The position numbers and the translations under genes were made by a program. A model generated the notes under the pieces. The model was not told the origin of the DNA. It worked only from the letters and a program-made list of their open reading frames with translations, and searched no databases. Below are positions 38,238 through 46,531 of a DNA stretch of 64,000 bases, piece after piece. The stretch's first letter is position 1, and every line of letters starts with the position of its first letter. The DNA comes from Paraburkholderia caledonica NBRC 102488 (lineage in GTDB: Bacteria; Pseudomonadota; Gammaproteobacteria; Burkholderiales; Burkholderiaceae): contig NZ_BAYE01000007.1 in the NCBI RefSeq assembly GCF_000685095.1, positions 248,001 through 312,000 on the forward strand. Direction: 5' to 3'.

Positions 38238-39323
38238 GTGAGGATTCTTCAACTGGTTCACGCACCACGATTGTCCGGGGCAGAAGTACTCGTAAAAGGT
38301 CTTGCGATTCACCATCAGCGTGCCGGACACGAAGTTTGCATGACTTCGCTGCTGCCGCAGCAAGACGACTTCGTCGCTATTCGAGCCGAGCTCGAGGCAG
38401 CGGGTGTCATGTGCCGCTTTCCCGATGTGCGGCATGGCAGGATCGGCAAACTGCTGCACCTGTATCGCGTGGTGCGCGAGTTTCGCCCGGATTTCATCAT
38501 TGCGCATGCGACGCTTGCTGCGCTGTACGTGCGTCTGTTGCCGGTGCACACACCTATCGCATGGGTGATGCACTCGGGCGTCAACGACTTCGAGAACGGT
38601 GCGCTCAAGCGCGCCGAACGCCTGCTATCGCGCCGGGCGAGGGCCATCATCGGCGTCTCGCAGCAGAATATCGACGACTATATGCGCGAGATCGGCCGGC
38701 ATCCTTCGATGGTGGTCATTCCCAATGGCGTCGACGCGTCGCTATTCGCTGGACACGACAGTTCGCCCGCACACGACAGTGCGGTGCCTTCGAAGCAGAT
38801 CGTTCAGCTCGGCCGATACATAGAAGGAAAGAGTCAAACGGACACGGTTCGCGCATTCGAGCGTGTACTTCAGGTCGAACCCGAAGCGCGTTTGCTGCTG
38901 TGCGGCGTGGTCGAGGAACTCGATTATCACCGCGCGGTGGTGTCGCTCGTGAGGCAACTTGGTCTGGAGAGCAAGGTCAGCGTATGCGGACCGCGTTCGG
39001 ACGTTGCCGCGGTGCTGCGCTCCTCGCGCGTGTTCGCGATGCCATCGCGCTTCGAAGCCCAGAGCATAGGATTTCTGGAGGCGCTCGCATCGGGAATTCC
39101 GGTCGTGGCAAACCGCATTCCTTCATTCGGTTTCGCGAGCAATCTGGCTGGCGTGAATCTCGTCGATACGACGGACGTCGACGCCTATGCTCACGCGCTC
39201 GTCAAGGCATTGGAAACGCCGCGCGCGCACCGGCAACTCGCGGGCTATACGCTGCACGACACTGCGGACCGCTACATGTCGATTGTGCGCAAGTTCGCTC
39301 AGCCGATGCAGATATCGGCCTGA
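38238..39323 (+). CDS. Glycosyltransferase, family 4
   Basis: 361 residues of GT-B fold. A GTG start (VRILQLVHAPRLSGAEVLV) after AGAGAG is preferred over frames open upstream. VIPNGVDASLF, QLGRYIEGKSQTD and EAQSIGFLEALASGIPVV (the E-x7-E donor motif) are typical of GT4 retaining transferases. It is at the edge of the locus, convergent with the PIG-L protein gene. Probably adds one sugar of the repeat unit. Confidence 0.82.
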   Translation: MRILQLVHAPRLSGAEVLVKGLAIHHQRAGHEVCMTSLLPQQDDFVAIRAELEAAGVMCRFPDVRHGRIGKLLHLYRVVREFRPDFIIAHATLAALYVRLLPVHTPIAWVMHSGVNDFENGALKRAERLLSRRARAIIGVSQQNIDDYMREIGRHPSMVVIPNGVDASLFAGHDSSPAHDSAVPSKQIVQLGRYIEGKSQTDTVRAFERVLQVEPEARLLLCGVVEELDYHRAVVSLVRQLGLESKVSVCGPRSDVAAVLRSSRVFAMPSRFEAQSIGFLEALASGIPVVANRIPSFGFASNLAGVNLVDTTDVDAYAHALVKALETPRAHRQLAGYTLHDTADRYMSIVRKFAQPMQISA

Positions 39324-39369
39324 ATTGACCTTGAGCTCATTCTGAGCTTATGGACCGGCGCGCCACGCG

Positions 39370-41766
39370 TTATTGCGCGAGCCGGTCTATTCTCACCGTC
39401 TCCGAAAACAGCCCTGGTAGCTCGCCGAGATCGTGCGGCGCGCCCAGGGTAAAGCCGTTTTCCAGCGGATAGCGCGACAGAGCCGGTGCGCCGCCAGTAA
39501 AGTAAAAGTCGCCGAGCGTCGCGTCGGTTCTGCGATAAAGCACGAGCGCAGCGCCATGCGTGTCGCGCACATAGCCAGGGAATACATCTGACCACGACAT
39601 GCCGCGCAACGAAGCCACGTGGACCGGCGTCGCTGCGGATCCGGCGAGGTCGAGCGTGGCGATGTCGATCAGCATGTCGGCGTCGGTGCCATTTACACGC
39701 GGCGTGACCAGCATTAGCGTGTCGCGATCGTCGCCGCGCGACGATGCGACCGTCGTCTTCACGAAGCCAGGCACGAAGTTAGCCGGCAACATTCTGCGTT
39801 CGCCGATGCTCATGCGCGCCCCGTCGTTCGAGATGACCGTGAGCGACACGCGCCCTTGCGCCGTCTCCATGGCGACGAGCGACGAGCGCGAGCCCGCGTT
39901 GCCGAACGGCAGCAACGCAGCGTTCTGTGCGAGGCCTTGAGCTTGCGCGACGAGCACAGGGGCGGTGCCACGATCTGCAGCGCCGGCAGATGACGCGATC
40001 CACAAGTCGAGACCGCTATCTGCGCGCTTTTGCGCAATGAGCACACTGGCTCTGCGCGTGCCGGTGAAATCCGCAGCCACGTATTGCTGAGCCAGTTCGG
40101 GTTTGAATGCCGCGTCCGTTTGCAACCAGAGGCGGGGCGCATCAAAACGATCGCCCAAACTGCGCAGTAGCCAGAAGGCGGTACCGTTCTCTCGCGCAGT
40201 AACAACCATCAGGTCAGCCTTGCCATCGCCGTCGAAGTCGCCGAGCAGGAAACGCGCGCTGTCGAAGCACAGTTTGTCGCCCGCGCAGCTCGGCGCGGTG
40301 GCGTCTGGGTCGAACGGCACAGCGGCTGCATACCAGAGCGCCGGGGGCGCGGCTTTTTCGAGCGACGCTGCGTAGACGTTGAAGCCCGGACCATCGTGCT
40401 GCCGCTGCACATAGATTGCGGATTGTGCTCCCGTGCCCGTCACGTCTGCGTACATTGCGGTGGCAAGCCGGGGATCGTTTGCCTGGATGCGTTGCGTCGT
40501 CGCCCAACGGTAACGCGTGGTGAGCGCGGTGCACCCGCGCATTGTCAGCTTGCCGTCGTTTTCTCCGAGGCAATGACGCATAGGCGTGTAGACAAGGCCG
40601 AAGTCCCATGGCGTCCAGCGTTGCGCAAGGTCCCACTGATCGCAGCTTTCCGAGCGCAGATAACCGTCGCGCTCGGCGATGCATTGCGACGTCGCCACGC
40701 TGACAAGCGCCGCATTGCGCGCGTTGCCGGGATAGACCGGTACCGGCTCCCATCGCCATTGCTGCGCGGCGGATCCATTGCATGCGGCGAGCGTGGGTGC
40801 ACGGCCGGGCCCGCTTGCCGTTACGCAGCGATTCGTCGCGACATTGAATAGCTGTATTGGACGCGCCTGGAAGTCCGGCACGCGACGATCGCTGCGATCC
40901 GCGAATGCATAACGCCGCGCGATCCAGTTGCCGTCCCACTGGAACTCGCCGAATACATGCGACGACTCGCTTCCGTCGATCGAAAAGTAGCTCGCGACAA
41001 TGTCGCGCTTGCGCTGCACTTCGGCCGCGGGAACATTGGCCGGCCAGCCGCCCGTCGGGTACGTCACGTGATAGACGATCGGCACGCTCCTCGCGAGAGT
41101 CTGGGCAACATGACGCGCAATGCGTGCGGCAAGGATGTGATCCGGATGTTCGACAAATGGTACGGTGTCCGGATTAAGCGTGTAGATCAGCGTAGCCTCA
41201 GCGAGAATTGCCTTCAATGTGGCCGACAGCGTGTCGCGGTCGTATTTCATGCGCCCCGAGCCGTCCGTGCTCATCGGATACGAGAAAAGCGTTGCGCGCT
41301 GCTCCCACAGCAAGCCGAGCGGCTGGCGTCCGCCACGCACGCCTCCGCCCGGCAGTCGCAATTCGAGTAGCCGAACCTGGGGCTTTGCTTTCAGCACCAT
41401 TTGATGCACGAGCTTGCCGGCAATCTCGATGTTCGATTCGCTCCACGCGTCAGGCACCCCCGCCATGCGCGAATACGCGAGCCGCGAGGCCCGTTCGCGC
41501 GTGAGCACATAGGAAAAGTTCGCACCGTTTGCGCCGCCGATCAGATGCACCGTAGTGATGCACCATCCTGCGTCCAGACGTTCGCTGATCGCGGGATCGA
41601 CAAACAGCAGATCGTCGTCGAGATGCGCGACGACCGTGACGAGTGTGCCCGCCTTGCAGGCGGCCGCGCGCGCTGTCGCTGGAAAGATGGCGAACACGAG
41701 CACTGCGAGCACCGCGACGAGTGCAATGCACGACCCCCGAACAGAACTGGCTACTGCTGATCGCAT
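39370..41766 (-). CDS. Secreted PIG-L deacetylase with ricin lectin and FG-GAP domains
   Basis: 798 residues with a signal peptide (about 1-35). The PIG-L/LmbE N-deacetylase domain (40-285) has VVAHLDDDLLF at 45-55 (usual AHPDDE) and EHPDHI at 206-211, so the zinc and base residues are there, with Pro to Leu and Glu to Asp changes. A ricin-type beta-trefoil (about 303-425; FNVATNRCVTASG, AAQQWRWEP, SQCIAERDGYL) and an FG-GAP/VCBS region (about 435-798; LLGDFDGDGKADLMVV, calcium-binding) follow. It likely removes N-acetyl groups from a polysaccharide outside the cytoplasm, tethered by the lectin. Confidence 0.82.
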   Translation of the reverse strand: MRSAVASSVRGSCIALVAVLAVLVFAIFPATARAAACKAGTLVTVVAHLDDDLLFVDPAISERLDAGWCITTVHLIGGANGANFSYVLTRERASRLAYSRMAGVPDAWSESNIEIAGKLVHQMVLKAKPQVRLLELRLPGGGVRGGRQPLGLLWEQRATLFSYPMSTDGSGRMKYDRDTLSATLKAILAEATLIYTLNPDTVPFVEHPDHILAARIARHVAQTLARSVPIVYHVTYPTGGWPANVPAAEVQRKRDIVASYFSIDGSESSHVFGEFQWDGNWIARRYAFADRSDRRVPDFQARPIQLFNVATNRCVTASGPGRAPTLAACNGSAAQQWRWEPVPVYPGNARNAALVSVATSQCIAERDGYLRSESCDQWDLAQRWTPWDFGLVYTPMRHCLGENDGKLTMRGCTALTTRYRWATTQRIQANDPRLATAMYADVTGTGAQSAIYVQRQHDGPGFNVYAASLEKAAPPALWYAAAVPFDPDATAPSCAGDKLCFDSARFLLGDFDGDGKADLMVVTARENGTAFWLLRSLGDRFDAPRLWLQTDAAFKPELAQQYVAADFTGTRRASVLIAQKRADSGLDLWIASSAGAADRGTAPVLVAQAQGLAQNAALLPFGNAGSRSSLVAMETAQGRVSLTVISNDGARMSIGERRMLPANFVPGFVKTTVASSRGDDRDTLMLVTPRVNGTDADMLIDIATLDLAGSAATPVHVASLRGMSWSDVFPGYVRDTHGAALVLYRRTDATLGDFYFTGGAPALSRYPLENGFTLGAPHDLGELPGLFSETVRIDRLAQ

Positions 41767-41888
41767 GTCGATTCGAGCCGTTAAAAGTGGGCTCGATCAT
41801 ACTGCAATGGTCTGACGTTCCACGTTGCCGGGATAACACTGCGCGCGACATGACGCCCGCGCTTCGCCGGTCAGCAATATCGGCGCGA

Positions 41889-42341
41889 TTAGCGGAAGTA
41901 CGCCTTGGTGTTTTCGTGGACGTCCGGGTGAGCGAGCAGCTCGGCCGGCGTGAGCCACAGATAGTCGCTGTGCTGATCGGGCCGCCCGATCTGCTGCGTG
42001 TTGCCGGGCGACAGCGCATATGCGAGCACGATGTAGTGAGTCGAAACGCCGGGCTCTGCCGCGAAATTGTCGCTGTAGTGATGTTCGAATACGCCTTCGA
42101 AGCGCGCGGACGAACGCGCGAGCTTCGCGATACCCAGTTCGGCATCCGCAATGCGCGCGAACGCGGCGTCGAGCGTTTCATCTTTCAGAATGCGGCCGCC
42201 GGGCACAAACCACGTGCCGCGTGCGGGCCGGTTCCGGCGATGGCCGATCAGGATTCGTCCGTCTGCGTCCCTCACGATCAGATCGATCGCGACGAGTGGC
42301 GTTAGACGAACAACGTCGAGAAAGTCGATCTCCGTGAGCAT
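41889..42341 (-). CDS. gmm: GDP-mannose mannosyl hydrolase (Nudix)
   Basis: 150 residues. PLVAIDLIVRDADGRILIGHRRNRPARGTWFVPGGRI with the Nudix helix LKDETLDAAFARIADAELGI fits Gmm/WcaH, which hydrolyses GDP-mannose (and GDP-glucose) to GDP and the sugar. Gmm has an altered Nudix box and uses a metal. In colanic acid loci it is near the GDP-fucose genes. Here it probably controls the GDP-mannose pool for the same polymer. Confidence 0.88.
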   Translation of the reverse strand: MLTEIDFLDVVRLTPLVAIDLIVRDADGRILIGHRRNRPARGTWFVPGGRILKDETLDAAFARIADAELGIAKLARSSARFEGVFEHHYSDNFAAEPGVSTHYIVLAYALSPGNTQQIGRPDQHSDYLWLTPAELLAHPDVHENTKAYFR

Positions 42342-42393
42342 TTCAGTTCCTTAAGCGAGGTTGCTATGTCTGGCGCGACTTTTCTATTGCAAG

Positions 42394-42413
42394 CGCTAGT
42401 AGTCGCTAGTAGT
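42394..42413. repeat. 10-bp tandem duplication
   Basis: CGCTAGTAGT occurs twice in a row, spanning the stop codon of the small membrane gene at 42406 and giving a second in-frame-like stop motif. A local slippage event. Confidence 0.7.
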
Positions 42414-42555
42414 CGCCGCGGTTGTCATCGTCGCGGGTCAGCTTCTCTGCTACATAGGCGAACAGCAACAGAAGCACGAGTGTGCCCGCCGCCGCAAACA
42501 CAAACGCGCTGGCTACCGCCGCGAGTACCAGCATCATCCATGCAACGCCGTTCAT
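42406..42555 (-). CDS. Small membrane protein, 49 residues
   Basis: Leftward frame ATG at 42555 to TAG at 42406. It starts MNGVAWMMLVLAAVASAF, has one long hydrophobic stretch (about residues 5-35) and a charged tail (EKLTRDDDNRGDY). CTGGAG stands seven bases before the ATG. It is the only sensible gene in the 340 bases between the glycoside hydrolase and gmm genes. No family is recognised; the topology allows a role as a small envelope or transferase-associated peptide. Confidence 0.55.
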   Translation of the reverse strand: MNGVAWMMLVLAAVASAFVFAAAGTLVLLLLFAYVAEKLTRDDDNRGDY

Positions 42556-42681
42556 TGGGCGGCTCCAGCGCGTCGATAAGAATGCTAGCTTTACCGGCGC
42601 GGATTTTTTGTGCGCTACCTAGCTATCGCGTCGGTTTCGCGGCGCGATGTCGCGTACCGATCGCGCCATCCATACGAATTT

Positions 42682-44670
42682 CTATCGGGCAACGTATCCT
42701 TCCGGCGCAGTCACCGCGTCCTTGAACACGTCGGCGTTCCTGGACAGCACATAGAGAGGCGCGGGCGACAGTTTCAGGTTCGCCACGCCGTCGCGATACG
42801 GTACGGCCGTTGCGTTGCCCATCATGTCGAGCGCAATGACCTCGCCGCTCGTGCCCGGTGCGTCGACCCGCAAGCGGTAGTCGACGCCTTGTCCCGCGTT
42901 GAAGCCGGTTTTCGCGCTCCATCGGTTGTTGTCGTGAGTCCACAGCGCAGTCACGATCTTGCCGCCGCCAAGCCTTCTGAACGCATATGCATGAACGCCT
43001 GCTGGCAGGCCCTTCAGAGGCCCAAGCGTATTGGTTCCGTCGATGATGCGTGTCATTGCCGCAACCGCGAGCGCCGCGGGTTTTGGGCTGATCCGGGAAG
43101 GACCATACGCGCCTTTCGCGTGTTCGAGTTCGAAGAAGATGCCATAGCCCGGCGCGGCATCCGGCATGTCCGCGAGATAGAACACGTAGGTCATGTCGGC
43201 GCCCTCGCCGAGCAGGATCAAATGCGTGCGGGCGACAACCGCGGCCTGTGCGTACAGCACGTCCGCGCTTGGATAGTTCTTGCCGTACGATTCGCCGATG
43301 TCGTAACTGATGCCCGTTTCGGTAACGAAGAGCGGCGCGCCTGGCTTCAGGTATTGACGCATTTCGTGGCGCAACGCACGCATCGAAGCAGCCAGCGCTC
43401 CGGACACGGTGCCTTCATTGCGCGTGTCGGCGACACGCTCCGGCGGATGCGATGGCGTGGTGCCGATGTCGTAATAGCCGTGAACGGTCATGCCGTCCAT
43501 ATAGCGGCCGATGCCTAGCGGACCCAGACGGCGCATCCACGTCACGTTGCCCTGCACCGATGAATACGTGAGCCCCATGACCACGGCATGCGGGTCTGTC
43601 TGGTGGATGCCTTCCCACACTGCCTTGTACATCGTGACGAAATTGGCGTCGCTATCGCGCCAGGGCAATCCGCCATCCGCGTCCGGCTCCCACGTCACCT
43701 GATAGTAATTGTCACGCTGCTTCGGAAAATACGTCGTGCGGACGCGGTTCGATTCCGAGCCGACCTTTGCCATGTAGTCCTTCATCTGCGGGAGTGAAGT
43801 AGGTGCGTAGCTATGAGTCTCCTTGCCCGTGGGGCTTGCCCACTTGGGGATGCCGTCGAGCTGGATCAGACGCATGATGTCGCCGCGCTGGAAGTACGGC
43901 GTGAGCTGCTTCGTCGCGGGATTGAAGGTGGCCGGCTTATCGGGCTCCTCCATGTACCAGTTGCGATTGTCGTTGGCCCACGTCAGGCCGAGTGCGGTAT
44001 AGACCGGACGGTAGCCGTCACCGTCGCAGCAATGCTGGCCGGGCGCGAGATAGGCGGTGCCCTGGCCGCCAAAGCGGTGCAGGTCCGCGTAGGGAAACTG
44101 CACGGGGGGCAAGGCCGGCGCGGTATCGGGCAGTACGCCGAAGGTCGCGATACCTGCGGCACGCGTGCCGCGCGATTCGAGCTGTCCTCGCGCACGTTCG
44201 AGCGAGGCCGACACTGCAAAGTAGCCCGCCGCTGTAGATGAGCAACTTAGCGTCGCCGACGTCGTGCCCGCCGCGACGCCAAAGCTCCCACTTGCACGCA
44301 CAAGGTTCCACGTGTCGCGTATCTGCCAGTTGAGCGTGTCGTTTTGCGGTGCGCGCGTGGTGATGACGAGCGTGAACGGTTTCGACGCGGCGAAGAGGCG
44401 TGTGCCGTCGCTGGGCGTGTCGGCTTCGATGAGATCGCCGTTGGATGCCGCGCGCGTCTGCGATGACGGTGCCGAGCAGCGCAGACCTTGACCTGACGGC
44501 GTTTTGACGTCGACGGGAGCCGCGGCCACAGCGGCTGCATTGCATTGAGCCGGGACGCACCACAGTAGGGTGACGACGGCGAAAAAGAGGGCGGCGGGCC
44601 GCATTGGAGCGCGCGCTGCGGATGGATCGCTCACGCTTCGCGCTGCGCCGTGTTTGCTTCGATTCGACAT
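42682..44670 (-). CDS. Secreted glycoside hydrolase, clan A (GH39-like)
   Basis: 662 residues. A signal-like hydrophobic stretch (about 24-47) follows a basic start, then an Ig-like N-terminal domain (about 55-180) and a TIM barrel (about 195-570). VTWEPDADGG gives the acid/base Glu328 in the W-E-P strand-4 position and PLFVTETGIS the nucleophile Glu451; VHGYYD contains His397. The C-terminal beta domain is about 580-660. Retaining beta-glycosidase activity on an exopolysaccharide is likely; substrate unknown. GGGGGAAT precedes the ATG. Confidence 0.72.
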   Translation of the reverse strand: MSNRSKHGAARSVSDPSAARAPMRPAALFFAVVTLLWCVPAQCNAAAVAAAPVDVKTPSGQGLRCSAPSSQTRAASNGDLIEADTPSDGTRLFAASKPFTLVITTRAPQNDTLNWQIRDTWNLVRASGSFGVAAGTTSATLSCSSTAAGYFAVSASLERARGQLESRGTRAAGIATFGVLPDTAPALPPVQFPYADLHRFGGQGTAYLAPGQHCCDGDGYRPVYTALGLTWANDNRNWYMEEPDKPATFNPATKQLTPYFQRGDIMRLIQLDGIPKWASPTGKETHSYAPTSLPQMKDYMAKVGSESNRVRTTYFPKQRDNYYQVTWEPDADGGLPWRDSDANFVTMYKAVWEGIHQTDPHAVVMGLTYSSVQGNVTWMRRLGPLGIGRYMDGMTVHGYYDIGTTPSHPPERVADTRNEGTVSGALAASMRALRHEMRQYLKPGAPLFVTETGISYDIGESYGKNYPSADVLYAQAAVVARTHLILLGEGADMTYVFYLADMPDAAPGYGIFFELEHAKGAYGPSRISPKPAALAVAAMTRIIDGTNTLGPLKGLPAGVHAYAFRRLGGGKIVTALWTHDNNRWSAKTGFNAGQGVDYRLRVDAPGTSGEVIALDMMGNATAVPYRDGVANLKLSPAPLYVLSRNADVFKDAVTAPEGYVAR

Positions 44671-44772
44671 AGATTCCCCCGTGCGGTTCGCGGCGTATGT
44701 GGACGCGCGAACGTCGTCAAACTGCTAATTCACCAGGTCAGAGCCGCCTCGGTGTAGTGTCCGTTTGTGCGC

Positions 44773-44804
44773 ATTGCGGAAAATGCATAGTGCAATTCCG
44801 CAAT
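44773..44804. promoter_or_regulatory. Inverted repeat ATTGCGGAA/TTCCGCAAT
   Basis: Perfect 9-bp arms at 44773-44781 and 44796-44804 with a 14-base spacer, about 110 bases from the hydrolase start. Confidence 0.4.
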
Positions 44805-44891
44805 TCCGTGGCGGTTTCCGCCGGTTTCCGGTCTCGCGCCTTACGCTTCTGGTCCGTCATTTGCGCTGCCGCGTTATCCGGTGTTATTTCC

Positions 44892-44911
44892 ATGTTTCAG
44901 GTCTGAAACAT
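44892..44911. promoter_or_regulatory. 20-bp palindromic operator candidate
   Basis: Arms ATGTTTCAG and CTGAAACAT around GT. Perfect symmetry in the middle of the control region. A dimeric regulator site is the natural reading; the regulator is not identified. Confidence 0.5.
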
Positions 44912-45138
44912 TAATCGGCATCTTTATATTCAAGACGGCCAATAAGAACAAATTAAATAATTTAAGTGAGCAGTAACGCGCCTATATTAGACACTTCTTT
45001 GCGCTATTGAAGTGCGTGGTGTCCATCGAACGCGCAAAGGTGCGCAGCAAGTTCGGCGGCGAGCCTACGCGTGGAGGAGAAATCATCTGCGCGGCCCGCA
45101 CAAGGCGGCAAAAACAGCTTTATAACAGCGACCGGGAC

Positions 45139-45168
45139 GGGCGGATTGGATTGTAACCGCCCTTTTTT
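45139..45168 (+). terminator. Rho-independent terminator inside the control region
   Basis: GGGCGG (45139-45144)/CCGCCC (45157-45162) with a 12-base loop and six T residues. It points rightward, 290 bases before the regulator gene, so it would end a short transcript arising in 44910-45130 or attenuate the regulator transcript. Confidence 0.7.
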
Positions 45169-45461
45169 GAGTCGTGATCCAGTGTGCGGTGCCGAACGAA
45201 ATGCGCTCCTGGTTTGCACTAACATTCGCACAACGCCAATTCAATGATATGCGGAATCGGCAATTAATTCGGTGCAATTCGGTGACGGCAGAATATTGCC
45301 GAAAAATCACCGGCGAACCACCCCTGTCAATGCGCCAACATGTCAACACTATCGGTCATGGCGGCTAAATACTTGATTTAGGGTGGCTATGATGCACTGC
45401 TCGGAGTCGGCCCGCCGTGGCCGTTGACGGTGAAGGAAGCCGTTTTCTGGTGAGGATAGCT

Positions 45462-46445
45462 ATGACCTGCGCGAGTCTCGAGTCAGCAATGCTGCGCTGG
45501 GTGCACGCACCGAACAAGGGGATGCGTCGCATCGCGATATTGATGTTCAACGACTGCTCGCTGCAAGGCGCCGGCGTCGTAGCCGAAGTGTTTCAGGCGG
45601 CGAACGATCTCGCGTCCACGGGCTCCGGCGGCTGCTCTTATGACGTGTGTTTCCTGTCGGCAGACGGCGGCATGGTGACCTCATCGTCGGCTCTGCGAGT
45701 GTGGACGGATGGACTCGACGCGAGACATTACAGCGGCTTCGACGCGTTGTACGTGGCCGGCGGCAAGGGTGCCCTGGCCGCTGCGAAGGACGAACGCCTG
45801 ATTGCCTGGTTGCGCCGCGTGCGTCACAACACAGGAATGATCCGGCCGATCGCGGAAGGGCGCGCACTGCTCGACGCGGCATACGTGCCGGACGCAATGG
45901 GCGGCAACGAGTTGCGCGAGCCGTCGGTACTGCCGCGCCAGACCGAGCAGACCGCCGACGCAGGCGATCGTCTCGAGTCCATGCGCAGTGCGCTCGCAAT
46001 GATCAAGCGCGATCTGGGCGCCGCGACCGCGCGCACCGTTGCGGAGCGTTTGCTGGCCGATTCGTGCTCGAACCTCGGTCCGCTGCTGAGCGAAGACGGC
46101 GCGCTCACGCCGGGTGACAAGGTTCGCGCGGCGGCGCGCTGGCTGCAGGAAAACTGTCAGCAGTCGATTTCGATTGCCGACGCTGCGCAGTTCGCGGCGA
46201 TGAGCGAGCGCAACTTTCTGCGTCGCTTCAAGATGGAAATGGGCATTACGCCTTCTAGTTTTCTGCTGCACGAGCGTCTCGCGGTGACGTGCAGTCTGCT
46301 GACGGAGTCCGAACTGCCGGTCGACAAAATCGCGCGACGCACCGGCATGGGCAACGGTGACAGGCTCGCGAAGGTATTTCGCAAGCGAATGAGAATTTCG
46401 CCTACGGAGTTCAGGATTCAAAGCCGCCGCATGGTGGGCCAATAG
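45462..46445 (+). CDS. AraC-family regulator with a GATase1-like domain
   Basis: 327 residues. An N-terminal DJ-1/PfpI (GATase1)-like domain (about 20-190; MRRIAILMFNDCSLQGAGVVAEVFQ) is followed by two HTH motifs (about 230-325; SISIADAAQFAAMSERNFLRRFKMEMGITP). The usual nucleophile-elbow cysteine region reads TGMIRPIAEGRALL with no Cys, so the domain is a sensor, not an enzyme. GGTGAGGATAG precedes the ATG. It is 86 bases ahead of manC and is the likely local activator of the exopolysaccharide genes. Confidence 0.85.
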   Translation: MTCASLESAMLRWVHAPNKGMRRIAILMFNDCSLQGAGVVAEVFQAANDLASTGSGGCSYDVCFLSADGGMVTSSSALRVWTDGLDARHYSGFDALYVAGGKGALAAAKDERLIAWLRRVRHNTGMIRPIAEGRALLDAAYVPDAMGGNELREPSVLPRQTEQTADAGDRLESMRSALAMIKRDLGAATARTVAERLLADSCSNLGPLLSEDGALTPGDKVRAAARWLQENCQQSISIADAAQFAAMSERNFLRRFKMEMGITPSSFLLHERLAVTCSLLTESELPVDKIARRTGMGNGDRLAKVFRKRMRISPTEFRIQSRRMVGQ

Positions 46446-46531
46446 CCTCGGCGGCGCGAGCCGGGCCTGCCTGATACACGCAGTCGCCACGTCTGCTCTG
46501 GCGTTATTGAAGAATCATAAGGATCACGAAT

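Larger units (their letters stand above)
44671..45461. promoter_or_regulatory. 790-base divergent control region of the exopolysaccharide locus
   Basis: AT-rich for this genome, especially 44905-45000, and without a supported gene. It separates the leftward hydrolase block from the rightward regulator and biosynthetic block. It holds a 9-bp inverted repeat, a 20-bp palindrome, TTAAATAATTTAA (44953-44965) and a terminator, each listed separately. Confidence 0.6.

Noticed and set aside
45002..45156. Short frame ending in the control-region terminator
   Set aside because: It has only TTG or GTG starts and no recognised sequence; kept as a note, not called as a gene.
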